Shown here piece after piece: positions 43,895 through 51,724 of a stretch of DNA of 55,772 bases. Source of the DNA: Hyphomicrobiales bacterium (GTDB lineage Bacteria > Pseudomonadota > Alphaproteobacteria > Rhizobiales > Rhizobiaceae). The number at the start of each line of letters is the position of its first letter. Position 1 is the first letter of the stretch. The position numbers were made by a program, and so were the translations under genes. Where the stretch lies: contig UBXV01000020.1 of NCBI GenBank assembly GCA_900469625.1, positions 1 to 55,772 of the forward strand, read 5' to 3'. Below the pieces are notes generated by a model, which did no database searches, was not told the DNA's origin, and worked only from the letters and a program-made list of their open reading frames with translations.

Positions 43895-43913
43895 TTTCGC
43901 ATTCGGTGCGAAA
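43895..43913 (+). terminator. Short hairpin after the sulfite exporter gene
   Basis: TTTCGCA (43895-43901) pairs with TGCGAAA (43907-43913) around a TTCGG loop, a stable small stem; it is followed by CTGTCC with no T-run. It may be a weak terminator or a processing site. Confidence 0.35.
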
Positions 43914-43974
43914 CTGTCCTTCATTGCGACGGGCAGCCACGACGGCGCCCGCGCCAGCGAGGAGGTTTAACACC

Positions 43975-44759
43975 ATGCCGACAGCAAACGATGCAGGCGG
44001 ACGAACCGCTCCGCAGACACCCCCGGTCGTGTCTGCGCAAGCCTGGGAAGAGGCCCGCCAGAACCTGCTGGTCAAGGAGAAAGCCCAACCCGTGCGCGTG
44101 ACGCGCTGGCCGCCGAGCGCCGGCGCATGCCATGGATGGCCGTCGAGAAAACCTACGCATTCGAGGGGCCGGCGGGCCGGGTGAGCCTGGACGACCTGTT
44201 TGCAGGCCGCAGCCAGCTGATCGTCTACCGCGCCTTCTATGAGCCGGGCGTGTTCGGCTGGCCCGATCACGCCTGCCGGGGCTGCTCCATGGTTGCCGAC
44301 CAGGTTGCCCATCTCGCCCACCTCAACGCCCGCGACACGACGCTGGTCTTCGTCTCGCGCGCTCCGCAGGCTGATATCGCAAGATTGAAGGCCCGCATGG
44401 GGTGGCGGATGCCGTGGTTGACGATAACAGACGATTTCGATGCCGACTTCGGCGTGGCCGAGTGGCACGGCACCAATGTGTTCTATCGCGACGGCGGACG
44501 GGTGTTTCGCACCTACTTCATCAACAACCGCGGCGACGAGCAGATGGGCGGCACCTGGAACTACCTCGACATCACGCCGCTGGGGCGACAGGAGGTTTGG
44601 GAAGATTCACCTAAGGGCTATCCGCAGACGCAGACCTACAAATGGTGGAACTGGAACGACAGCTACGTGGAGGACGCAGCCCCCGACCAGAAATGGGTCG
44701 AAGTGTCGGACGCGGGCGAAAAGGCGTTTCGCGAACAGCAAGCCGGAAAGACGCCATAG
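43975..44759 (+). pseudogene. DUF899 thioredoxin-fold gene with a one-base deletion
   Basis: ATG 43975 follows GGAGG (43961-43965) and reads MPTANDAGG, ending KEKAQP before the frame leaves the family near 44085-44092. Shifting by one base there gives TRARDALAAERRRMPW and joins the open frame that holds VEKTYAFEGPAGRVSLDDLF, the HACRGCSMVADQ Cys pair and the rest of a DUF899 (thioredoxin-like) protein, to the stop at 44759. A single missing base explains the break. As written the first frame runs on to 44184, and the second could start at ATG 44127. It is a pseudogene or a base-calling error. Confidence 0.8.
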
Positions 44760-44806
44760 GCCCGGCATCCGGTTACCAACCGGCGAACGTCATGTTGCAG
44801 CGTTGC

Positions 44807-44932
44807 TCACGGCGCGATTGCGGGGGTTGGAGGTGGCGGCGCTTCCACCCCCGGTTCGATGGCGAGGATGCTCAAAGCGAGTGCCACGAGCACGCAAATC
44901 AGGATGAGGAAAACGATGCCGGATTTGTCCAT
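44807..44932 (-). CDS. Candidate 41-residue single-pass membrane protein
   Basis: From ATG 44932 the minus strand encodes MDKSGIVFLILICVLVALAL, then SILAIEPGVEA and a PPPPTPAIAP tail, with a stop at 44807-44809. The first half is one plausible membrane helix, so the product would be inserted with a proline-rich tail. AAGG lies about 11 bases upstream. It is the only structure seen in the 421-bp spacer 44760-45180 besides a GC-alternating tract at about 45044-45056. Codon use fits a real gene, but its size makes this tentative. Confidence 0.45.
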   Translation of the reverse strand: MDKSGIVFLILICVLVALALSILAIEPGVEAPPPPTPAIAP

Positions 44933-45180
44933 CGACCGACATCACCTTCTCAATGTGGGGAAATCGAGACCGCGCGCATGTTTCTCATCCGTTGACGGGG
45001 CCGCGCCGGGGCAAACGTCACGCCGTACATCGCGCCTAAGCAGCGCGCGCGCGCATACGACCGCCCGAGTGTGCCTGGCCGCATGCTTTGCAGAATCGCT
45101 GCGGCACCGGTAAAGCAGTCCGGCACGAGGGCGCTTCTGCACCTCGGGCTTTCCCGCATGAAACGAGCCGGACCGTCGCC

Positions 45181-45771
45181 TTGAAGACCATCGCCATCGA
45201 TTTCGAAACCGCCAACGAACAGCGCGGCAGCGCCTGCTCGGTAGGCCTCGCCTGGATCGAAGGCGGCCGGGTTGTGCGGGTGGAGGAACGGCTCATTCGT
45301 CCGAAGGACATGCGCTTTTCATCGTTCAACATCGCGATCCACGGCATACGCCCGGCGCATGTGGAAGATGCCGGCGAATTTCCCGAAGTGATGGACGAGT
45401 TCGCCGACGACTTTCGCGGCGCCACGATGATCGCCCATAATGCCGCGTTCGATTTCAGTGTCTGGCGCGCCTGCCTCGATCTCTACCGGCAGGATTATCC
45501 CCAGCTGTCCTATCTCTGCTCGGTCAAGATGGCACAGAAGGTCTGGCCGCATCTGGGCTCGCACAAGCTCAACATCCTGGCCGGCCATCTTGGCCTGACC
45601 TTTACCCATCACAACGCCGCCGAAGATGCGGCCATCTGCGCCGAGGCGACGATTGCAATCGCCCGCTCCCTCAACCTTTCACGGATCGAGGACGTGCCGG
45701 GAAGGATCGGCATGAAGGCCGGAAGGCTGTTTGCCAACGGCTACGACGCCTGCACCTGCCGAAAGAATTGA
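45181..45771 (+). CDS. DnaQ-like 3'-5' exonuclease (DEDDh)
   Basis: From TTG 45181 the product is 196 residues, MKTIAIDFETANEQ: exonuclease motif I is IDFETAN, motif II AHNAAFDFSVW and motif III HNAAEDAAICAE, the DEDDh arrangement. Small stand-alone proteins of this kind proofread or process nucleic acid ends. The start is uncertain: an upstream ATG at 45088 keeps the frame open but adds no family sequence, and the TTG has no strong ribosome-binding site. The gene is convergent with the hydroxylase gene at 45802. Confidence 0.85.
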   Translation: MKTIAIDFETANEQRGSACSVGLAWIEGGRVVRVEERLIRPKDMRFSSFNIAIHGIRPAHVEDAGEFPEVMDEFADDFRGATMIAHNAAFDFSVWRACLDLYRQDYPQLSYLCSVKMAQKVWPHLGSHKLNILAGHLGLTFTHHNAAEDAAICAEATIAIARSLNLSRIEDVPGRIGMKAGRLFANGYDACTCRKN

Positions 45772-45801
45772 TGCGCTCACGCGGGATCGGCCACCGGCCG
45801 C

Positions 45802-46386
45802 CTATTGCGCAACGAGTTTGGTTCCCGCCCGTTTGCGTGCCGCGTTTCGATGCGTCTGGATATCGGTTCGAAACAGCCGGTCCCAGATCCCCGACGTGAC
45901 GCCGAAATTGCCTTCCGCCGTCACGTGATGGTGCAGCGCATGACGGCGCTTGAGGGCGAAGAACAACGACCCCTTGCGGGCCGGCCGGTGATGCAAGAGA
46001 TGGTGCACGACGAGGTACCAGGCGTAGCCGAGCAGGAAGCCCGCCGTCAGGCTGCAGGCAAGGGCCACGCCCCCGATCCACCACAGTGGAGCGAACAGCA
46101 GGATGAACGAGACGGGGGCGCCGACCACTGTGGGGAGGCCGATCAGTGCCTGCGGGTCGCGGTGGTGGGCCTCATGCAGGTCGCGGATGCGCGCAACGTG
46201 GTGCAGCACGAAGCGATGCAGACAATATTCGGCCAATGTCCAGGCGATGACACCGACAACGAGCAACGACGCGCAACGCCACCATTCCACATCCGGCGCC
46301 GCCCGCAGAGCCAGGGCCGAAAGGATGAGGATGACCGCTGGGTAAACGACGAAGCCGCTGTAGTAATTCCATCGATTGAGCTGCAT
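45802..46386 (-). CDS. Sterol desaturase / fatty-acid hydroxylase superfamily membrane protein
   Basis: The 194-residue protein has about four membrane helices and histidine-rich di-iron boxes in the order EYCLHRFVLHH, DLHEAHH, HHLLHH and RRHALHHH, the pattern of non-heme di-iron fatty-acid or sterol hydroxylases. It should act on lipids in the inner membrane; the substrate is unknown. Start ATG 46386. A 30-bp spacer separates it from the convergent exonuclease gene. Confidence 0.88.
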   Translation of the reverse strand: MQLNRWNYYSGFVVYPAVILILSALALRAAPDVEWWRCASLLVVGVIAWTLAEYCLHRFVLHHVARIRDLHEAHHRDPQALIGLPTVVGAPVSFILLFAPLWWIGGVALACSLTAGFLLGYAWYLVVHHLLHHRPARKGSLFFALKRRHALHHHVTAEGNFGVTSGIWDRLFRTDIQTHRNAARKRAGTKLVAQ

Positions 46387-46666
46387 CGCGCACGTCCCTG
46401 CGGCCGTTGAAAAAGACGGTCACCTATGTGCATGGCCGGAACATGGCTGGCCATACGGCGGATGCCGTAGAAGCGCACGGGAGAGGCCAGGTTTTGTCCA
46501 TGGCACCCGCAGCGTTTTCGTGTCGGAAATGCTCGAAAGTCTGCTAGGTCAATTCCCAGTCAGGCCCGATCAGGGCCCATCGACGCCATTGTCACGCGAA
46601 CGGGCGATCAACGAGCCGATGGATGAAATCTGCAATCAACCGGGCTCCCCTTTGCCAACGGCGGTA

Positions 46667-47158
46667 ATGCCGACGACCTCCAAAGGTCTCGACGTTTTCA
46701 CGGACGGTTCCCACGAGCCGCGTGCCGGCAATGGCGGTTGGGCATTCGTCGTCTACCGCGACGGGGCAGAAGCGGCATCGCAACAGGGTGGCGCGCGTAA
46801 CGCCCGCGACAACACGATGGAGCTGACCGCCCTGCTCCAAGCCTTGCTCTGGCTCAACGACCACGCCCCTGGCGAACGCGCCACGCTGTGGTCCGATTGT
46901 GTCTACGCCGTCAAAGGCTGCAACGAATGGCGGCGGATCTGGAGAAACAATGGATGGAGAAAGATCGGCGCCAATTCGAGGGTCCGCAACCGCAAGATCG
47001 TGAACGCCGAACTCTGGATGGCGATCGATCGCGAACTCGACCGCAACCCGGAGCTCGCCATCGCCTGGTGCAAGGGCCATAGCGGGCTCGCCGGCAACGA
47101 GCGGGCCGATGCCCTTGCGACGGTCGGGCGCCAATCTGCCCGGACCGACGGCCGATGA
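46667..47158 (+). CDS. rnhA: Ribonuclease HI
   Basis: The 163-residue protein has all RNase HI catalytic positions: Asp in VFTDGS, Glu in NTMELTAL, Asp in LWSDC and the final Asp in GHSGLAGNERADALA. It cuts the RNA strand of RNA-DNA hybrids. The start is uncertain: ATG 46667 (MPTTSKGLD) is chosen, and ATG 46619 would add 16 residues. A second rnhA elsewhere in the genome is common, so this may be an accessory copy. Confidence 0.88.
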   Translation: MPTTSKGLDVFTDGSHEPRAGNGGWAFVVYRDGAEAASQQGGARNARDNTMELTALLQALLWLNDHAPGERATLWSDCVYAVKGCNEWRRIWRNNGWRKIGANSRVRNRKIVNAELWMAIDRELDRNPELAIAWCKGHSGLAGNERADALATVGRQSARTDGR

Positions 47159-47229
47159 ACATCTAGAGCCTAAAGCGCGCTCGCCCCATGCGATCGCGAC
47201 CCGGGATGTCGTTTCTGCTGCAGCCGTCG

Positions 47230-47529
47230 CTAATGACAGACGTGCGCCTGCTCGTGTTCGGCGGCATCGGCCGATCTTGTCGACGACAGGTGGACGAGCT
47301 TGATCCCCAGTTCGAGAAGCAGCTCGGCCGATTTCAGATCCTTCGCCCCGAGATTGTCAGTGTATCCGCGGATCGTACAGGCGACGCATTTCGAGTGGGC
47401 GGCAAAACGGATGTCGCCCATGTCTTCCGCCTCTTCGGCCACAACCTCCAGCGCGCCGGCAACCGTTTCCAGCATGCCGCTGCGTTCGCGGGCGCTCATG
47501 TCTTCCAGTGTCATTGGGATCCCGACCAT
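47230..47529 (-). CDS. Small hypothetical protein with a CVAC motif
   Basis: The 99-residue protein starts at ATG 47529 with AAGGAG five bases upstream, a strong site. It is acidic and helical (LEDMSARERSGMLETVAGAL), has a Cys-Val-Ala-Cys near residue 50 and ends in a His-rich tail (EHEQAHVCH). The cysteines and histidines could bind a metal, but I recognise no family. It is convergent with RNase HI (71-bp spacer). Confidence 0.65.
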   Translation of the reverse strand: MVGIPMTLEDMSARERSGMLETVAGALEVVAEEAEDMGDIRFAAHSKCVACTIRGYTDNLGAKDLKSAELLLELGIKLVHLSSTRSADAAEHEQAHVCH

Positions 47530-47885
47530 GTCATCTCCTTTGCGCCCGGCAGGATAAGCTGCGGCGCCGGCATCACGTTCGAATTCTGGTGTTATTCCCC
47601 ATATGGAGATTGTGGCGTCCATTAGCAAATCATGTCGGCCATGCGGCTGCTGCATGCCACGCGCAAGCGCGCGCGCACGCTTCCGCCGGGTTTCATCTGC
47701 GCGCCTGCGTGCTATGAGAGCTGACGACCCCATCTTGCCGGGGCAAAATTCGAGTTGGAAATGCGCAGCCCACAAAGCGGAGCGATGTTTGATTTGACCG
47801 GCCGTTCGCCATTGCACGCGCTTGATCGGGCTGAAGCTCACGGCAGCGCAGCGCGCAAGTCATCGGCTACCCCGGGCCCTTCGAC
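47530..47885. other. 356-bp divergent spacer without a convincing gene
   Basis: The spacer separates the small CVAC protein gene (minus) from the histidine kinase (plus). It holds a CG-alternating tract around 47661-47680 and the dyad TTGCC-GG-GGCAA at 47735-47746, which could be a promoter-proximal site. Short open frames here lack ribosome-binding sites and are not called. Confidence 0.5.
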
Positions 47886-49493
47886 GTGAGCAACGGCCTC
47901 CTGAAAGCCTGGCTGATCGGGATTGCGCTGTGGCTCGCGGCGGTCGTCGCTTTCGCGGTTTACTCGGTCGAAACGTCGCGCCAGCGCCTCGGAGACGAAC
48001 TCGCGACAGTGGGTCGAACGCTGCATCGCCTGATATCTCAGCGCGCAGCGCAGCACGATGCCCACATGACCAGCCTGATCGCGCTTGCCGACGATACCGA
48101 GCCGGCACGGCTGGATGCCACCCGGCAGGTCATGGAGAGCGTCGCGCGCTTTTACCCGCGCATTGCCTGGCTCGCACTCGTTTCGCTCGACGACAAGGCC
48201 GGGCAGGGCGCCACTGCGGCACCACCAGGCAATCATGCTGTGAGGACGATGATCGAAGTCCCCGCCGGTGGCGGCGACGATCTTGCGCCGCTGCGCGACG
48301 CGATCGAAGGACAGCAGCGCGGCAAGGTCGAGGCCTATGTCGGCCGGAATGGCCGGTATCTGCTCGCCAAGCGAGCGCAGGCGCCGTCGGACGCGGCACT
48401 GGTGATCGCCATCGACGCGCGCCATCTGCTCGAGCCGGAGGAGCAGCCGCGTTGGGCGCATCTGACGCTGACCCTCGACGCGCAAACGCTGGTCGACCTG
48501 CCAGCGGACGAGACGGCCGGTGGCGCACCGCCGCTGCTCGCACCGCTCCGTTTCCTGTCGACGATCGACAGTGCCAGCCAGAAGATTTCGCTCTCGCTCG
48601 AGCGGGCGATGCCGACCGATCAGCTGCTGCCGGTGCGACCGTTGATCGGATTTGCCGCCATGGCCGGGCTGGCGTCGTTCGCGCTGATGTTCGCGCTGCG
48701 CCAGCGGGCCGCCGTCCAGAAATCGCAAAGGTCGACCGAAGAGGCGGAGGCCCGGGCGCTGCTGCAGGAGCGCCAGGCACTTCTCGCGCATGCCTCCCGC
48801 GTCAACGCCATGGGCGAGCTGGCGTCAGGCATCGCGCATGAACTGACACAACCCCTGACGGCGATGCTGAGCCGCAGCCAGGCGGCTGTGCGATTGGCCG
48901 GCGCCGACACACCCGATATCGGGCTGATCCGCGAGGCGCTTGAGGTCAATGTCCGCGAGGCGAAACGGGCGGGCGAAATGCTGAAACGGATGCGCGACTA
49001 TGCGTCCAACCGGGCGCCCGTGCCGGTGCCGAGCGCGATCAACGATATCGTTGCCGAGATTGCGGCGCTGACCGGCGCCGATCTTCAGCGCCGCGGCATC
49101 GAATTGAAGCTCGACATGGCGAGCGAAACGCTCAAAGCCGACGTCGATGCGATCGAGATGGAGCAGGTGCTTCATAACCTGATCCGCAACGCCGCCGACG
49201 CCCTGGAGAGCGCTGAGACCGCCCGTCCGCAGATCGCGATCGAGACGCGCGCCGATGGCCAGGAGATCAGGATCGTCGTTCGCGACAACGGACCGGGGAT
49301 TGCCGCGCAGGCTTTTCCAAAGCTGTTCCAGCCGTTCTTTACCACCAAGGCCGACGGCATGGGGCTGGGGCTGTCGCTGTGCGCGACGCTCATCGAGCGC
49401 GTCGACGGCCGGATCGAGGCGGAGAATGCACCGGATGGCGGCGCATGCTTTACCATTACGCTGCCGCGCACGCGCAAACGGGAACCATCGTGA
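47886..49493 (+). CDS. Sensor histidine kinase (DctB/FixL-like kinase core)
   Basis: The 535-residue kinase starts at GTG 47886. It has an N-terminal membrane helix (about residues 8-28), a periplasmic sensor domain (about 30-250), a second helix (about 257-277) and the kinase core: H-box ELASGIAHELTQPLTAM (His 318), N-box LHNLIRNAADALE, G1 DNGPGIA and G2 GMGLGLSLC. The TQPLTAM H-box is of the NtrB/DctB/FixL type. Its GTG start has no clear ribosome-binding site. It overlaps the response-regulator start (GTGA). Signal unknown; a heme-linked cue is suggested by the HbpS-like gene downstream. Confidence 0.93.
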   Translation: MSNGLLKAWLIGIALWLAAVVAFAVYSVETSRQRLGDELATVGRTLHRLISQRAAQHDAHMTSLIALADDTEPARLDATRQVMESVARFYPRIAWLALVSLDDKAGQGATAAPPGNHAVRTMIEVPAGGGDDLAPLRDAIEGQQRGKVEAYVGRNGRYLLAKRAQAPSDAALVIAIDARHLLEPEEQPRWAHLTLTLDAQTLVDLPADETAGGAPPLLAPLRFLSTIDSASQKISLSLERAMPTDQLLPVRPLIGFAAMAGLASFALMFALRQRAAVQKSQRSTEEAEARALLQERQALLAHASRVNAMGELASGIAHELTQPLTAMLSRSQAAVRLAGADTPDIGLIREALEVNVREAKRAGEMLKRMRDYASNRAPVPVPSAINDIVAEIAALTGADLQRRGIELKLDMASETLKADVDAIEMEQVLHNLIRNAADALESAETARPQIAIETRADGQEIRIVVRDNGPGIAAQAFPKLFQPFFTTKADGMGLGLSLCATLIERVDGRIEAENAPDGGACFTITLPRTRKREPS

Positions 49494-50089
49494 ACACATA
49501 CCGGGTCTATCTGATCGACGACGACGAGGCGGTGCGCGCGGCGCTCGCCTTCCTGTTGAGCACTTACGGCATCACCGTCGAAACCTTTGGCGATCCTCAG
49601 GCCTTCCTCGCCCATATCGACGAGGAAAAGCCGGGATGCCTGATCGTCGATCTGCGCATGCCGCTCGTGTCCGGATTGCAGCTGCATGCCAAGCTGGCCG
49701 AGCGCGGCATCGACTGGCCGACGATCATGATCACCGGCCATGGCGACGTCGCCGCCTGCCGCCGCGCCTTCAAGGCCGGCATCCAGGATTTTCTGACCAA
49801 GCCGGTCGACGGCGAGGTACTGGTAGAAGCGCTGCAGCAGGCGTTTGCCAGTTTCGATGCGCGGCTGGAAAGGCGCGAGGCGCGCCAACAGCTTGCCCGG
49901 CTTACCGAACGCGAACGCGAAGTGCTCGACATGGTCGCGCTCGGATGGGCGAGCAAGGAGATCGCCGAAGCGCTCAACATCTCGGCCAGAACCGTCGATG
50001 CCCACCGCGCCAAGATCGCCGAGAAGCTCGGCACCAGCTCGGTTGCCGAATTCGTGCGGCTGACGCTTGCGGACAAGGGTACCGTGTGA
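49490..50089 (+). CDS. FixJ-family response regulator
   Basis: The 199-residue regulator starts at GTG 49490, overlapping the kinase stop. The receiver domain (about residues 1-120) has the acidic pair in YLIDDDEAV, the phosphoacceptor Asp54 in LIVDLRMP, Thr in MITGHG and Lys in LTKPVD. The C-terminal LuxR-type helix-turn-helix (about 135-195) has LTEREREVLDMVALGWASKE and ISARTVDAHRAKI. It is the cognate partner of the kinase, and its target may be the HbpS-like gene. Confidence 0.95.
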   Translation: MNTYRVYLIDDDEAVRAALAFLLSTYGITVETFGDPQAFLAHIDEEKPGCLIVDLRMPLVSGLQLHAKLAERGIDWPTIMITGHGDVAACRRAFKAGIQDFLTKPVDGEVLVEALQQAFASFDARLERREARQQLARLTEREREVLDMVALGWASKEIAEALNISARTVDAHRAKIAEKLGTSSVAEFVRLTLADKGTV

Positions 50090-50093
50090 GGCG

Positions 50094-50117
50094 GGAATAG
50101 GTAGTCCCACCTATTCC
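50094..50117. promoter_or_regulatory. 9-bp inverted repeat between the FixJ-like gene and the HbpS-like gene
   Basis: GGAATAGGT (50094-50102) and ACCTATTCC (50109-50117) form a perfect dyad with a 6-base centre. It lies 100-123 bp upstream of the HbpS-like gene. It could be the FixJ-like regulator's binding site or a hairpin ending the two-component transcript; no T-run follows. Confidence 0.4.
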
Positions 50118-50216
50118 TGGTGGTGGCGTCGCGGATTCTGCCGGTCGGGGTAATCGGGTAGTTCTGGCTTCGGAAAAGCGGACCGCTTCCTCCGGAACAA
50201 GGATAGGAACCACGCC

Positions 50217-50702
50217 ATGATCAGGACCCTTCTCGCAACGGCTTGCGCACTCTTCGTCGCCGGCACCGCCCAGGCCGAACTGCTCACCGAAAAGAACATC
50301 CCGTCGAGCCTTGCCGTCGAGATCGCCGTGAATGCCGTTCAGGCCTGCGCCGCCGACAAGTACAACGTCACGGCCGCCGTGGTCGATCGCGCCGGCGTGC
50401 TGCGTGCACTCGTGCGCGCCGACAATGCTGGCACCCATACGGTCGAGGCGGCCCGCGCCAAGGCGTTCACCTCCGCATCGTCGCGCACGCCGACCTCGAA
50501 AATGGCAGAGAACGTCGGCAAGAACCCGGCAGCGGCACAGCTGGTCAACATCGAGGGCTTCCTGGTGCTTGCCGGCGGCGTTCCCATCAAGGCCGGCGAT
50601 GCGACCATCGGCGCAATCGGTGTCGGCGGCGCGCCGGGCGGCAATTTCGACGAAGCCTGCGCAACGGCTGCAATCGAAAAGGCCGCCGATCAGCTGAAGT
50701 AA
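50217..50702 (+). CDS. Secreted heme-binding protein-like (HbpS/GlcG, DUF336)
   Basis: The 161-residue protein has a signal peptide (residues 1-21, ending GTAQA) and a GlcG/HbpS domain: NAVQACAADKYNVTAAVVDRAG, the helix with EAARAKAFTSASSRTPTS and GAIGVGGAPGGNFDEACA. HbpS of Streptomyces is an extracellular heme-binding octamer that signals to a histidine kinase. Here the gene follows a kinase-regulator pair, so a sensory accessory role is possible, but heme ligands cannot be proven by eye. Ends 41 bp before a hairpin. Confidence 0.85.
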   Translation: MIRTLLATACALFVAGTAQAELLTEKNIPSSLAVEIAVNAVQACAADKYNVTAAVVDRAGVLRALVRADNAGTHTVEAARAKAFTSASSRTPTSKMAENVGKNPAAAQLVNIEGFLVLAGGVPIKAGDATIGAIGVGGAPGGNFDEACATAAIEKAADQLK

Positions 50703-50743
50703 CGCTGTTCCGCGACGGCCGGGCCTGCGGGCGCGGCGATATC

Positions 50744-50768
50744 CCCAGGGCGGCCACACCGCCCTGGG
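50744..50768 (+). terminator. Perfect 10-bp hairpin after the HbpS-like gene
   Basis: CCCAGGGCGG (50744-50753) pairs with CCGCCCTGGG (50759-50768) around a CCACA loop, 41 bp after the stop codon. There is no T-run. The following 344 bp (50769-51112) show no convincing gene. Confidence 0.65.
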
Positions 50769-51112
50769 TAAAGCGCGTGGTGATCGCGGGTCGCGATACA
50801 CCCGCGGATACGGCGAAATAGGGCAAGCAGACCCGCCGCCACCCAGCCATAGATCACCAGGAAAAAGCGGCCAGACGGCGCCTTTCCGATGCCGGCGATC
50901 CGGAAACCCGCGTCGTTCCGAAGCGTCCCGCAGGACAGCAACGTGGTTTCGTCGCTGGAAGTGCGGTGCCCCATCGCGGCCTGTGAAAGTATTCTGTTGC
51001 AGACAGGCAACATATCTGCAGCAAGAATTTTCAATCCGAAATTGCGTCTTGCCGAATAGGCAATCCCGTGCGACGTTACATTGTCGGCAACCCACACTGT
51101 AGGAGGCGTGAG

Positions 51113-51217
51113 ATGACATATACTCTCTTTAATATGCGCTTTCCTGGTGGATTCATTGTCGTGCCCGGGATGCAACTCGCATCCTGCTTTGCCCTGCCGG
51201 GTTCACAAAGCGTCTGA
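51113..51217 (+). CDS. Candidate 34-residue small protein
   Basis: ATG 51113 follows a perfect AGGAGG (51101-51106) with 6-base spacing and encodes MTYTLFNMRFPGGFIVVPGM, then QLASCFALPGSQSV before the TGA at 51215-51217. Apart from the strong start there is little evidence: no family, and it is too short for codon statistics. It could also be a regulatory leader peptide for the DUF1127 gene 129 bp downstream. Confidence 0.4.
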   Translation: MTYTLFNMRFPGGFIVVPGMQLASCFALPGSQSV

Positions 51218-51346
51218 ACGCTGACCTTCCACGGTTCGGCATTTCCCAACTGACCTAACTTTACCGGCCAACGACGTGATGATTCCCGTCCAGGCCCAAA
51301 TCAACTTTTAGAGGACCCGATCGCGTCGAAGCGTCGGGAAAAACAC

Positions 51347-51607
51347 ATGCGCGAGACATCCTTTCCGGTCGCCGGCACTCTGCCGGCAGCCCTCGACGAC
51401 CTGTGCCGCACATTCGGCATCTGGAAAACCGCAACCGGCCTTGTCCGGGCAGCCTGGCGGCATCACAGGCTGACAAACCAGACATCCGGCCTTTCCGACC
51501 GGATGCGCCGTGACATCGGGCTCCCCGAAATGGGAGATCCGCCCGACGATCCGTGGAACGCTGCCTGGGCAACGCCCAGGTGGGCACCCGCCATTCGCGT
51601 CACCTGA
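51347..51607 (+). CDS. DUF1127 family small protein
   Basis: The 86-residue protein has the DUF1127 pattern in its centre: WRHHRLTNQTSGLSDRMRRD followed by IGLPE, a helical, Arg-rich YjiS-like domain. Proteins of this family in alphaproteobacteria are small RNA-linked or phosphate-responsive regulators, but function differs and here is unknown. Start ATG 51347. A weak GGGAAAA lies upstream. Confidence 0.75.
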   Translation: MRETSFPVAGTLPAALDDLCRTFGIWKTATGLVRAAWRHHRLTNQTSGLSDRMRRDIGLPEMGDPPDDPWNAAWATPRWAPAIRVT

Positions 51608-51724
51608 TGGCGGCGACACGACCGCCAGACCCGTCAGGGCGAGGCGGTTGCTGCCACTATTGCCACACGGGCACGACGCCGGTCGTGCCCGTGACCTCAT
51701 CCGGCAAGCCGACATCGGACACCA

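Noticed and set aside
47603-47797. 64-codon plus-strand frame in the spacer before the kinase
   Set aside because: No ribosome-binding site, Arg/Ser-rich like other shadow frames, no family.
50690-51175. Minus-strand 161-codon frame after the HbpS-like gene
   Set aside because: No ribosome-binding site or family; it covers the hairpin at 50744 and the plus-strand small frame. A short hydrophobic patch (VIYGWVAAGLLALF) is not enough.
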